Source of the DNA: Sedimentibacter sp.
GTDB lineage: Bacteria; Bacillota; Clostridia; Tissierellales; Sedimentibacteraceae
Reading direction: 5' to 3'
Assembly (NCBI GenBank): GCA_029256005.1
Contig: JAQSYS010000106.1
Coordinates: 1 to 6,421, forward strand
Length of the DNA stretch: 6,421 bases
Below are positions 1 to 5,885 of this stretch, piece after piece; the first letter of the stretch is position 1; the number at the start of each line of letters is the position of its first letter. The position numbers and the translations under genes were made by a program. A model generated the notes under the pieces. That model was not told the DNA's origin and did not search any database. It was given only the letters and a program-made list of their open reading frames with translations.

Positions 1-56
1 TTAATATCCAAGTTTTTCAATTTAGCTATCGCCTTTTACCTGAAGAGCATTATAGC

Positions 57-77
57 ATTTGCGGTATTTACGCAAAT
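57..77 (-). promoter_or_regulatory. Hairpin directly after the cobalamin aptamer
   Basis: A perfect 7-bp inverted repeat (ATTTGCG / CGCAAAT) with a 7-nt loop follows the 3' strand of the aptamer's closing helix with no gap. In many cobalamin riboswitches a hairpin in this place forms the expression platform or a kissing loop with the aptamer. I could not find a convincing loop-loop complement here, so the role is inferred from position. No U-tract follows it. Positions 1-56 show no start codon with a clear ribosome site and no complete terminator, so the rest of the leader probably continues past the edge. Confidence 0.5.
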
Positions 78-238
78 AATACTGGCAGGTTTTCCGACTC
101 AGAGGTCATTGCAGATTTTTAACCTTCCCGGGGTATCCAGTGGTTGGCTTAGCCTTAAAAATCGCTCTCTCATTACGGCAGCAGGACTGTTTAGGATTTT
201 AACCTAATTCCCTATTATCACTTATGTGCACCAATATC
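78..238 (-). ncRNA. Cobalamin (B12) riboswitch aptamer
   Basis: Read on the minus strand, this stretch carries the conserved blocks of the cobalamin aptamer in order. They are a GGGAA...GGT...AAATCC block (about 213-194), an ACAGTCCTGCTGCCGTAATG block (190-171), CCACTGG (143-137), GGGAAGG (129-123) and GAGTCGGAAAACCTGCC (100-84). A closing P1-like helix can be drawn between GATATTGG (238-231) and CCAGTATT (85-78), and an internal 9-bp helix between 163-155 and 122-114. Such RNAs bind adenosyl- or methylcobalamin and turn down B12 transport, biosynthesis or B12-independent isoenzyme genes. The regulated gene must lie beyond the left edge on the minus strand, so its identity is unknown. The order of motifs makes the identification strong; the exact ends are approximate. 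Confidence 0.93.
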
Positions 239-257
239 AAGATGTTTAATTGATTAA

Positions 258-286
258 AGTATAGTACAAAATACAGCTGCTGTCAA
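258..286 (-). promoter_or_regulatory. Sigma-A promoter for the cobalamin riboswitch transcript
   Basis: On the minus strand a perfect -35 TTGACA (286-281) and a -10 TATACT (263-258) are separated by 17 bp. Transcription should start near 250, just ahead of the aptamer. The -35 box begins only 6 nt after the stop codon of the ykvI-like gene. No terminator lies between them, so the leader may receive readthrough from ykvI as well as its own initiation. An 11-bp perfect palindrome, ACAGCTGCTGT (273-283), overlaps the -35 box and spacer and could be an operator, although it is short. Confidence 0.8.
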
Positions 287-292
287 TGTTGA

Positions 293-1369
293 TTATTTTA
301 CAAACTTTATGTAACCTTTACTTTCTAATCTTGTATATATTAAACTAATTAACAGCACTATTCCACAATACCCTTCTATCGGATAAAGATATTTAACTAA
401 ATTTGAAAAGCCAAGCTGGCTTGCCAGTAAAGCAGCTACAGTTGATGCTACAACAACCAATCTATTGCTTATATGGAATTTCCGAATTTCTGTTATTCGA
501 GATACAAAACCGTATAGAGAACCAACTGCAGTTGTGTAAATTTCAGCTATTAGTATTACAGCATATGCTGTTTGCACAACTACAGAAATTCTTCCGGCCA
601 CATATATCATGGGAACTTCAAGGTGTTTAATTTCCATGATACTGCCATATAAAGCTAAATATATAATGGTTGCACCTAATCCTAGTCCTAATCCTCCCAA
701 GACAGCGCCTTTTTTTAATGACATTTTATCACGAGCTTCAAAACCCAGAGGGCCAAGCACTGCAATAGAAATGACGATGTTGTATGATACATATAATACA
801 GCTGATAGAAACCAATTGGATATAAGAGTATTTTCTCCTAAATCTACTGCTGTTCTAGTAAAATCAGGAGGAGAATTTATGATTGAAAATAGGCTGATTC
901 CAGTAACAGATACCAAAAGAAATGGCACAACAAAACTGATTGAATTAATAACACCGTTTATACCAGTTAATACAGTCATGGCTGTGAGAATGGCCATTAA
1001 CAAAATTCCAGTAAATGCCGGAAAGTTAAATTGCTGTGTGAAAAGTGCACCAGTTCCTGCTATCATAGCAGTAAACGAACCAAAAAGAAAAAATGTTATT
1101 ATTGCATCTATTATGGTTCCAAATATTCCGCCACACGAATAATTTATTATTTCTAGATGCGAATGGACCTTGAGTTCTTTCCCCAGCTCCATTATAATAT
1201 ATCCAAATAAAATGAACATAAATGTTGTAAATATAAGGCCGGCTAATCCCATTGGTCCGAATCTTGTGAAAAATTGCAGTACTTCTTGGCCGGTTGCAAA
1301 GCCCGCTCCTACAACTGTACCTATATAGACTGCTGCAACTTGTAATGTAGATACACCTTTTTTGCTCAA
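293..1369 (-). CDS. YkvI-family multi-pass membrane protein (putative transporter)
   Basis: This 358-residue, very hydrophobic protein has about ten predicted membrane segments (roughly residues 10-30, 40-61, 82-112, 119-138, 143-163, 183-207, 222-242, 260-285, 302-318 and 334-346). The first segment contains GTVVGAGFATGQE (residues 17-29), the hallmark of the YkvI family (COG3949). That family is related to LeuT/APC-fold amino-acid and cation symporters, where a glycine-rich break in helix 1 holds substrate and sodium. The length is normal for the family and the gene looks intact. The substrate is unknown. The start is a TTG at 1369-1367, preceded by AAAGGA with a 9-nt gap; no in-frame ATG lies nearby. 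The gene is divergent from valS. Downstream, the cobalamin riboswitch promoter begins almost at once with no terminator. The family call is confident; the transport role is inferred from the fold. Confidence 0.88.
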   Translation of the reverse strand: MSKKGVSTLQVAAVYIGTVVGAGFATGQEVLQFFTRFGPMGLAGLIFTTFMFILFGYIIMELGKELKVHSHLEIINYSCGGIFGTIIDAIITFFLFGSFTAMIAGTGALFTQQFNFPAFTGILLMAILTAMTVLTGINGVINSISFVVPFLLVSVTGISLFSIINSPPDFTRTAVDLGENTLISNWFLSAVLYVSYNIVISIAVLGPLGFEARDKMSLKKGAVLGGLGLGLGATIIYLALYGSIMEIKHLEVPMIYVAGRISVVVQTAYAVILIAEIYTTAVGSLYGFVSRITEIRKFHISNRLVVVASTVAALLASQLGFSNLVKYLYPIEGYCGIVLLISLIYTRLESKGYIKFVK

Positions 1370-1419
1370 TATGACACATCCTTTCAGTTATATAAATATA
1401 TTATTAATAAAATTAGTGC

Positions 1420-1425
1420 ATTATA
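1420..1425 (-). promoter_or_regulatory. Candidate -10 box for the ykvI-like gene
   Basis: The minus strand reads TATAAT here, an exact -10 consensus, about 50 nt upstream of the TTG start. The sequence 16-18 bp upstream is AT-rich but has no recognisable -35 box, so this is only a candidate. Another minus-strand possibility is TTGGCA (1469-1464) with a TATATA-like -10 near 1444-1439, but its spacing is 19 bp. Confidence 0.35.
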
Positions 1426-1453
1426 ACTATATCTAATTTATATAATTTAAATT

Positions 1454-1470
1454 ATTGGTAATTTGCCAAT
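1454..1470. promoter_or_regulatory. ATTGG-type palindrome between divergent promoters
   Basis: ATTGGTAATTTGCCAAT is an 8+1+8 inverted repeat with one mismatched pair. It lies between the candidate ykvI -10 box and the valS -35 box, in otherwise simple AT-rich DNA. Its size and symmetry suit a dimeric regulator. It is centred about 34 bp upstream of the valS -35 box and about 40 bp upstream of the candidate ykvI -10 box. No regulator is encoded in the window, so the operator role is inference. Confidence 0.35.
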
Positions 1471-1495
1471 ATAAAGAAAATTTAATAAAAAGTTA

Positions 1496-1524
1496 TTGAC
1501 AAAAATCTAATATTTTAATAATAT
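1496..1524 (+). promoter_or_regulatory. valS: Sigma-A promoter of the valS T-box leader
   Basis: A perfect -35 TTGACA (1496-1501) and a -10 TAATAT (1519-1524) are separated by 17 bp. An A/T-rich stretch just upstream may act as an UP element. Initiation near 1531 would give a leader of about 440 nt before the valS ATG, starting shortly before the T-box stem I. Confidence 0.75.
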
Positions 1525-1555
1525 GGTAAGTAATTAAATATTTTAAGAATGCAAT

Positions 1556-1774
1556 GATAAAGAGGAGTAAATTCAAAAACCTAGCAGAGAGTGAAATCCA
1601 CCGGTTGAAAGTTTTCACAGGTCAATTTGTATTGAAGGTAGCTTTGGAGCATTTAATCTGAAATAGCAGTAGGATTAAACGGCGCAGCCGTTATAAAATG
1701 AAGAGCCAGAAATGGAAATTAGGTGGTACCGCGGGTTTTCTCGTCCTTTTAGAGGAAGAGAACCCGCTTTTTTT
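1556..1774 (+). ncRNA. T-box leader (valine-specific) of valS
   Basis: The region has the ordered landmarks of a T-box riboswitch. These are the AGAGAGTG box (1586-1593), GGTTGAAAG (1603-1611), the specifier region GAAGGTAGCTTTGGAG (1634-1649), a short hairpin AACGGC-gca-GCCGTT (1678-1692), the T-box AGGTGGTACCGCG (1721-1733), and a terminator. The likely specifier codon is GTA (1638-1640), matching a valine tRNA with a UAC anticodon. The T-box bulge TGGT (1724-1727) would pair with an ACCA end, consistent with an A discriminator base. Uncharged tRNA-Val stabilises the antiterminator and lets transcription reach valS; charged tRNA leaves the terminator in place. The class is very well supported. 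The 5' end and exact specifier register are inferred. Confidence 0.95.
1731..1774 (+). terminator. Rho-independent terminator of the valS T-box
   Basis: A GC-rich stem starts GCGGGTT (1731-1737) and closes with GGAAGAGAACCCGC (1754-1767), followed by seven T residues (1768-1774). The left arm overlaps the T-box sequence, so antiterminator and terminator exclude each other, as expected for this class of switch. Confidence 0.93.
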
Positions 1775-1776
1775 AT

Positions 1777-1827
1777 GACCTAACCCAATTTTTCAGAGTG
1801 TTTTTTCTGAAAAATGGATGGTAGGTC
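1777..1827 (+). repeat. Long hairpin just after the T-box terminator
   Basis: The outer arms GACCTA (1777-1782) and TAGGTC (1822-1827) and the inner arms ATTTTTCAGA (1788-1797) and TCTGAAAAAT (1806-1815) are perfectly complementary. They are separated by an imperfect internal loop and an 8-nt T-rich apical loop. The hairpin begins two bases past the terminator T-run and would be made only in readthrough transcripts. No T-tract follows it, so it is not a normal terminator. Its role is unknown; it could be an RNA-stability or processing element, or an inserted repeat. Confidence 0.6.
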
Positions 1828-1830
1828 AAA

Positions 1831-1892
1831 CGCAAAGAATTCCCAATTTATGCGAGCGGTAGCGAGTTGATAAATTGGTGAATTCCACTGCG
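1831..1892. repeat. Palindromic (REP/MITE-like) element in the valS leader
   Basis: Left arm GAATTCCCAATTTAT (1837-1851) pairs with ATAAATTGGTGAATTC (1870-1885) over 15 bp with a single T bulge at 1879. An outer CGCA/TGCG clamp (1831-1834 and 1889-1892) closes it. The 18-nt loop carries a GC-richer core, GCGAGCGGTAGCGAG, unlike the AT-rich surroundings. Such hairpins between genes are typical of dispersed extragenic palindromes, but only one copy is visible here, so the repeat status is inferred. From its end to the valS ATG (1893-1967) I see only the ribosome binding site. Confidence 0.6.
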
Positions 1893-1967
1893 AACCAACT
1901 TGAATAACTAAAAACTTAATTAGTAAATTTAACCATCAATATATGTAAGAGAGAAAGGAATGATAAC

Positions 1968-4619
1968 ATGAATAATATACCTAGTAAGTATAATCCAAAG
2001 GAATTTGAAGAAAAAATTTATAAGGCATGGATGGATGAAGAATGCTTTAAAGCCGAGGTTAATCATAACAAAAAACCATTTACAATTGTGATGCCTCCTC
2101 CAAACATAACAGGACAGCTCCATATGGGTCACGCGCTTGATATGACATTACAGGATGTATTGATAAGATGGAAGAGGATGGAGGGGTATGAGGCCCTGTG
2201 GCTTCCTGGATCTGACCATGCCAGCATTGCAACTGAAGTTAAGGTTGTTGAAAAAATCAAAAAAGAAGAAGGAAAGACAAAGGAAGAATTAGGTAGAGAA
2301 GAATTTTTAAAAAGAGCATGGAAGTGGAAGGAAGAATACGGCGGTAAAATAGTTGAGCAGGTTAAAAAACTTGGAAATTCATGCGACTGGTCAAGAGAAA
2401 GATTTACAATGGATGAAGGCTGCAATGAAGCAGTAAAAGAGTTTTTCGTAAATCTTTACAATAAAGGTCTAATTTATAGGGGAAACAGAATAATTAACTG
2501 GTGCCCTGACTGTCATACGACATTGTCTGATGCAGAGGTTGAATATGAGGATACACCTGGTAATTATTACTATGTAAAGTATCCGTATGTTGATAACAGT
2601 AACGAGTATTTCGTTGTTGCAACAACAAGACCAGAAACAATGTTTGGTGATGTTGCCATAGCAGCTCATCCTGATGATGAAAGATATAAACATTTAATAG
2701 GAAGAAAAGTTATAGTGCCGCTAGTAGGAAGAGAAATACCTATAATAGCTGATGAATACCCAGAGATGAATAAGGGCACAGGAGCATTAAAAATAACTCC
2801 ATGTCATGACCCTAATGACTTTGAAATAGGACTTCGTCATAACTTAGAACAAATAAATTGCATGAACGAAGATGGAACAATGAACAAAGAAGCAGGCAAA
2901 TATGACGGTATGGACCGTTATGAATGCAGAAAAGCCTTTGTTAAAGACTTGGAAGACAACGGATTTATGTTGAAGACTGAAAAAACTGACCACAACGTTG
3001 GAACATGTTATAGATGTCATAACATCATTGAACCAAGAGTATCAGACCAATGGTTCGTTGAAATGAAGCCTTTGGCTGAACCAGCTTTACAAGCAAGCAT
3101 AGAAAAAGCTGTTGAATTTGTTCCTGAACGATTTACAAAAATATACACTCATTGGCTTGAAAACATCAGAGATTGGTGCATATCAAGACAACTTTGGTGG
3201 GGCCACAGGATTCCAGCATATTATTGTCAGGAATGCGGAGAAATAATGGTTGCAAAGGAAGCTCCTGAAAAGTGTACAAAATGTGGAAGTACTGATATCA
3301 AGCAGGATGAAGATGTCCTTGATACTTGGTTTTCTTCAGGCTTATGGCCATTTTCAACATTGGGTTGGCCAAATGAGACAGAAGATTTGAAATATTTCTA
3401 TCCTACTGACGTTTTGGTAACAGGATATGACATCATATTCTTCTGGGTTGTTCGTATGGTATTTTCAGCATTAACTGCAACAGAAGAATCACCATTCAAA
3501 CATGTTTTCATTCATGGATTGGTGAGAGACGCTGAAGGTAGAAAAATGAGCAAATCATTAGGAAACGGAATTGATCCATTAGAAATTATAGATCAATTTG
3601 GTGCCGATGCATTGAGATTCATGTTGATGACAGGTATTTCACCTGGAAATGATACTCGTTTTAACAATGACAAACTTGAATCAAGTCGTAACTTTGCAAA
3701 TAAATTATGGAATGCGTCAAGATTTGTTCTTATGAATATAGAAGGCGATTTATTAGACAAAGAAACAGCAAAGAAAAACTACACTACTGAAGATAAATGG
3801 ATTATTTCCAGAATGAACAAGGCAGCAAAAGAAGTGAAAGATAACCTTGATAAGTTTGAGTTAGGTCTTGCAGCACAGAGGGCATATGATTTCATATGGA
3901 ATGAATACTGTGACTGGTATATTGAAATTGTTAAGCCGAGATTGTATGGTGAAGAAGGTTTAAGTAAAGATACAGCAAGATTTGTACTGATTAAGATATT
4001 AAAAGATATGTTGAAACTGTTGCATCCATTTATGCCTTTTATAACAGAAGAAATATGGTCGTACCTTCCAAATACATCAACAAGACTTGTAAAAGCTCAG
4101 TGGCCGATGTATGATGAAGAAGAAAATTTCCAGGATGCAGAAGAATCTATGGAATTTATAATGGAAGCTGTAAGAAGCATACGTAATACGAGAGCGGAAA
4201 TGAATGTTGCACCATCAAGAAAAGCAAGAGCAATTTTCATACCAAACAAGGAAAAGATTAGTGAATATATAGAATCAGGAGCTAAACACTTTGCGACTTT
4301 AGCTAATATAACAGAAGTTAAAATTGTAAGCGATAAAAATTCAGTAGGTGAGGACACAGCTTCATCAGTTATTGATGGTACTGAAATTTATCTGCCTCTA
4401 TCAGATTTAATCGATTATGAAAAAGAAACTGAAAGACTTGAAAAAGAAAAATCAAGACTTGAAGGAGAGCTTCAAAGAGTTAAAGGAAAACTAAGCAACG
4501 AAAAGTTCGTCAGCAAAGCACCTGAAAATGTTATAAATGAAGAAAAAGAAAAACTTGAAAAATATCAATCAATGATGGATAAGGTAGTAGAAAGACTAGA
4601 ACAATTAAAGAACAAATAA
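1968..4619 (+). CDS. valS: Valyl-tRNA synthetase
   Basis: This class Ia aminoacyl-tRNA synthetase attaches valine to tRNA-Val in the cytoplasm. Its 883 residues are a normal full length. The HIGH-type motif PPPNITGQLHMGH is at residues 43-55. The editing (CP1) domain has TTRPETMFGD at 219-228 and GTGALKITPCHDPND near 270-284; it clears mischarged threonine. Cysteine pairs CPDC (179-182), CYRC (347-350), CQEC (420-423) and CTKC (436-439) look like zinc-ribbon knuckles. WCISRQLWWGHRIP lies at 403-416 and KMSKS at 526-530. The anticodon-binding helical domain follows, and residues about 817-883 form the charged C-terminal coiled coil typical of ValRS. The ATG follows AAAGGA with 8 nt spacing. 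Expression is controlled by the upstream T-box. No broken motif is seen. Confidence 0.98.
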   Translation: MNNIPSKYNPKEFEEKIYKAWMDEECFKAEVNHNKKPFTIVMPPPNITGQLHMGHALDMTLQDVLIRWKRMEGYEALWLPGSDHASIATEVKVVEKIKKEEGKTKEELGREEFLKRAWKWKEEYGGKIVEQVKKLGNSCDWSRERFTMDEGCNEAVKEFFVNLYNKGLIYRGNRIINWCPDCHTTLSDAEVEYEDTPGNYYYVKYPYVDNSNEYFVVATTRPETMFGDVAIAAHPDDERYKHLIGRKVIVPLVGREIPIIADEYPEMNKGTGALKITPCHDPNDFEIGLRHNLEQINCMNEDGTMNKEAGKYDGMDRYECRKAFVKDLEDNGFMLKTEKTDHNVGTCYRCHNIIEPRVSDQWFVEMKPLAEPALQASIEKAVEFVPERFTKIYTHWLENIRDWCISRQLWWGHRIPAYYCQECGEIMVAKEAPEKCTKCGSTDIKQDEDVLDTWFSSGLWPFSTLGWPNETEDLKYFYPTDVLVTGYDIIFFWVVRMVFSALTATEESPFKHVFIHGLVRDAEGRKMSKSLGNGIDPLEIIDQFGADALRFMLMTGISPGNDTRFNNDKLESSRNFANKLWNASRFVLMNIEGDLLDKETAKKNYTTEDKWIISRMNKAAKEVKDNLDKFELGLAAQRAYDFIWNEYCDWYIEIVKPRLYGEEGLSKDTARFVLIKILKDMLKLLHPFMPFITEEIWSYLPNTSTRLVKAQWPMYDEEENFQDAEESMEFIMEAVRSIRNTRAEMNVAPSRKARAIFIPNKEKISEYIESGAKHFATLANITEVKIVSDKNSVGEDTASSVIDGTEIYLPLSDLIDYEKETERLEKEKSRLEGELQRVKGKLSNEKFVSKAPENVINEEKEKLEKYQSMMDKVVERLEQLKNK

Positions 4620-4638
4620 CAAACAAAAACAAACAAAT

Positions 4639-4681
4639 GGGGACGGTTCTTTTTGTCCGACGGACAAAAAGAACCGTCCCC
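4639..4681. repeat. Perfect 21-bp palindrome, repeat copy 1
   Basis: The left arm (4639-4659, starting GGGGACGGTTC) and the right arm (4661-4681, ending GAACCGTCCCC) are exact reverse complements around a single central A at 4660; one more A/T pair flanks them. The palindrome fills most of the 79-bp gap between valS and the flavoenzyme gene. No T-run follows on the plus strand, only a ribosome binding site. On the minus strand the flank is a broken T-rich run. It shares GGGACGGTTC and GAACCGTC arms with the element after the flavoenzyme, so it is one member of a repeat family. It may stabilise or process the transcript between the two genes. Confidence 0.9.
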
Positions 4682-4698
4682 AAAGATAGGAGACTAAA

Positions 4699-5715
4699 AT
4701 GACTTATCAAGAAGTATTGGAAAAAGCTAGAGAAAAGATGGCACCACAATGCAGAGTTTGTAAAGAATGTAATGGTGTTGTGTGTAAGGGAGAAATTCCG
4801 GGAACAGGCGGAAAGGGTAGCGGAGCTGCATTTAAAATTTGTGTTGATTTTTTATCTTCGGTAAAAATTAAGCTTGATACAATTTATGAAAATGAAGGAC
4901 AGGATACTTCAATTTCATTGTTTGGAAAAACATTTAAATATCCTTTTTTTGTTGCACCTATAGGAGGTATGAACCTTAATTACAATGGAGCAATTACTGA
5001 AACTGAATATGACGAAGCAGTTGTATTAGGTTCAAATAAAGCAGGAACAGCAGCATTTACCGGAGATGGAGCCAATGACAGCTTTTTTTTGGACAGCCTT
5101 CCTGTAATAAAAAAGGTTAACGGCGCCGCAGTTCCTACAATTAAACCTTGGAAGAACGACAAGGTTTTAGAAAAAGTAAGATTGTTAGAAGAAGCAAATG
5201 CGATGGCTTTTGCTATGGATATTGATTCTGCAGGATTGATTAACTTAGCTTTAGCAGGAAAGCCGGTTTCAGCAAAAAGTGTTAAAGAGCTTTCTGAAAT
5301 AACTTCTGCAACAAAGGTTCCGTTTATTGTTAAGGGGATAATGACTTCTGAAGGAGCAAAAAAGGCTTTGGAGGCTGGAGCTTACGGAATAGTTGTTTCT
5401 TCACACGGAGGCAGAGTCCTTGAACATGCGCAAGCAACCTGTGCAGTGTTGCCAGAAATAAAGGCAGCGGTTGGGGATAAAATAAAGATATTTGTTGATG
5501 GAGGGATTCGTTCAGGTTCAGATGTGTTTAAAGCAATAGCATTAGGCGCGGATGCTGCGTTAATTGGAAGACCTTATGTTATAGCTGCATTTGGTGGAGG
5601 TGCGGAAGGCGTTGAATTGTATACTGAAAAAATCGGGGCTGAGCTCAGAGATGTAATGATTATGTCTGGTTGCAAAAGCTTAAGCGATATAACATTAGAT
5701 AAAATAATATTATAG
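4699..5715 (+). CDS. FMN-dependent alpha-hydroxy-acid oxidising protein (lactate/glycolate oxidase family)
   Basis: This 338-residue TIM-barrel flavoprotein belongs to the LldD/glycolate oxidase family, which oxidises 2-hydroxy acids such as lactate to 2-oxo acids. Visible family features are APIGGM (86-91), an Asp in MDIDSAG (D176), the FMN-contacting Lys in VKGI (K212), the catalytic SSHGGR (H236, R239), and the FMN-phosphate region DGGIRSGSD...IGRP (267-292). The N-terminus carries a CX2CX2CX4C cluster (C18, C21, C24, C29) followed by a glycine-rich stretch; this suggests metal or Fe-S binding but does not prove it. The segment where classical members have an active-site Tyr reads PTIKPW (146-151), so the substrate may differ. 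The ATG has AGGAG 6 nt upstream. The gene follows valS after a palindrome, with no clear promoter of its own. A type 2 isopentenyl-diphosphate isomerase is a related alternative but fits less well. The substrate is unknown. Confidence 0.88.
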   Translation: MTYQEVLEKAREKMAPQCRVCKECNGVVCKGEIPGTGGKGSGAAFKICVDFLSSVKIKLDTIYENEGQDTSISLFGKTFKYPFFVAPIGGMNLNYNGAITETEYDEAVVLGSNKAGTAAFTGDGANDSFFLDSLPVIKKVNGAAVPTIKPWKNDKVLEKVRLLEEANAMAFAMDIDSAGLINLALAGKPVSAKSVKELSEITSATKVPFIVKGIMTSEGAKKALEAGAYGIVVSSHGGRVLEHAQATCAVLPEIKAAVGDKIKIFVDGGIRSGSDVFKAIALGADAALIGRPYVIAAFGGGAEGVELYTEKIGAELRDVMIMSGCKSLSDITLDKIIL

Positions 5716-5723
5716 TTTGACAT

Positions 5724-5776
5724 TAGGGACGGTTCGTTTTGATTAATATCAATCAAAATGAACCGTCTTTATTTTG
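5724..5776 (+). terminator. Hairpin terminator, palindromic repeat copy 2
   Basis: The stem pairs 5724-5744 with 5751-5771 around a 6-nt loop. Its core arms are GACGGTTCGTTTTGATT (5728-5744) and AATCAAAATGAACCGTC (5751-5767), with G-U pairs at 5736/5759, 5727/5768 and 5726/5769. A T-rich run (TTTATTTT, 5768-5775) overlaps the base and continues past it, so it can act as a rho-independent terminator for the flavoenzyme gene, about 10 nt after its stop. The arms match the palindrome upstream of that gene (GGGACGGTTC, GAACCGTC), which makes it a diverged second copy. Confidence 0.8.
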
Positions 5777-5787
5777 CTTTTTGGAAA

Positions 5788-5817
5788 TGTTTGCAAAAAA
5801 ATCAATCATTGTTTGCA
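5788..5817. repeat. 8-bp direct repeat upstream of the SulP gene
   Basis: TGTTTGCA occurs at 5788-5795 and again at 5810-5817, a 22-bp period that would place both copies on the same face of the helix. The second copy overlaps the -35 box of the likely SulP promoter. This suits a regulator binding site, but no regulator is encoded nearby and the repeat is short, so the role is tentative. Confidence 0.4.
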
Positions 5818-5837
5818 GATGAGGTTTGTGATATTAT
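5809..5837 (+). promoter_or_regulatory. Probable extended -10 promoter of the SulP gene
   Basis: TTGTTT (5809-5814) lies 17 bp from TATTAT (5832-5837), and the -10 is preceded by TG at the extended -10 position (TGATATTAT). The weak -35 is partly offset by that TG. Initiation near 5844 would give a leader of about 40 nt. The position between a terminator and the next start codon supports a separate transcription unit. Confidence 0.55.
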
Positions 5838-5885
5838 TCAATTGTTGTGTGTTTAAAATAATATATTTGGAGATAGAAGATAAAA

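Noticed and set aside
403..1142. Open frames on the plus strand opposite the ykvI-like gene
   Set aside because: They lack good ribosome sites and recognisable domains. They are antisense shadows of a clear membrane-protein gene.
1637..1639. Reading the T-box specifier as GGT (glycine)
   Set aside because: The GGT triplet is one base off GTA. The downstream gene is clearly valS, and the T-box bulge TGGT predicts an A discriminator base, which suits tRNA-Val rather than bacterial tRNA-Gly.
4639..4681. The first palindrome as a strong terminator of valS
   Set aside because: No T-run follows on the plus strand; the next bases lead into the ribosome site of the flavoenzyme gene.
4639..5771. A composite transposon formed by the two flanking palindromes
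   Set aside because: There is no transposase, the copies are in short intergenic gaps with normal operon spacing, each is itself a complete palindrome rather than a terminal repeat, and no target duplication is visible. Only the weaker idea of repeat-associated capture is kept.
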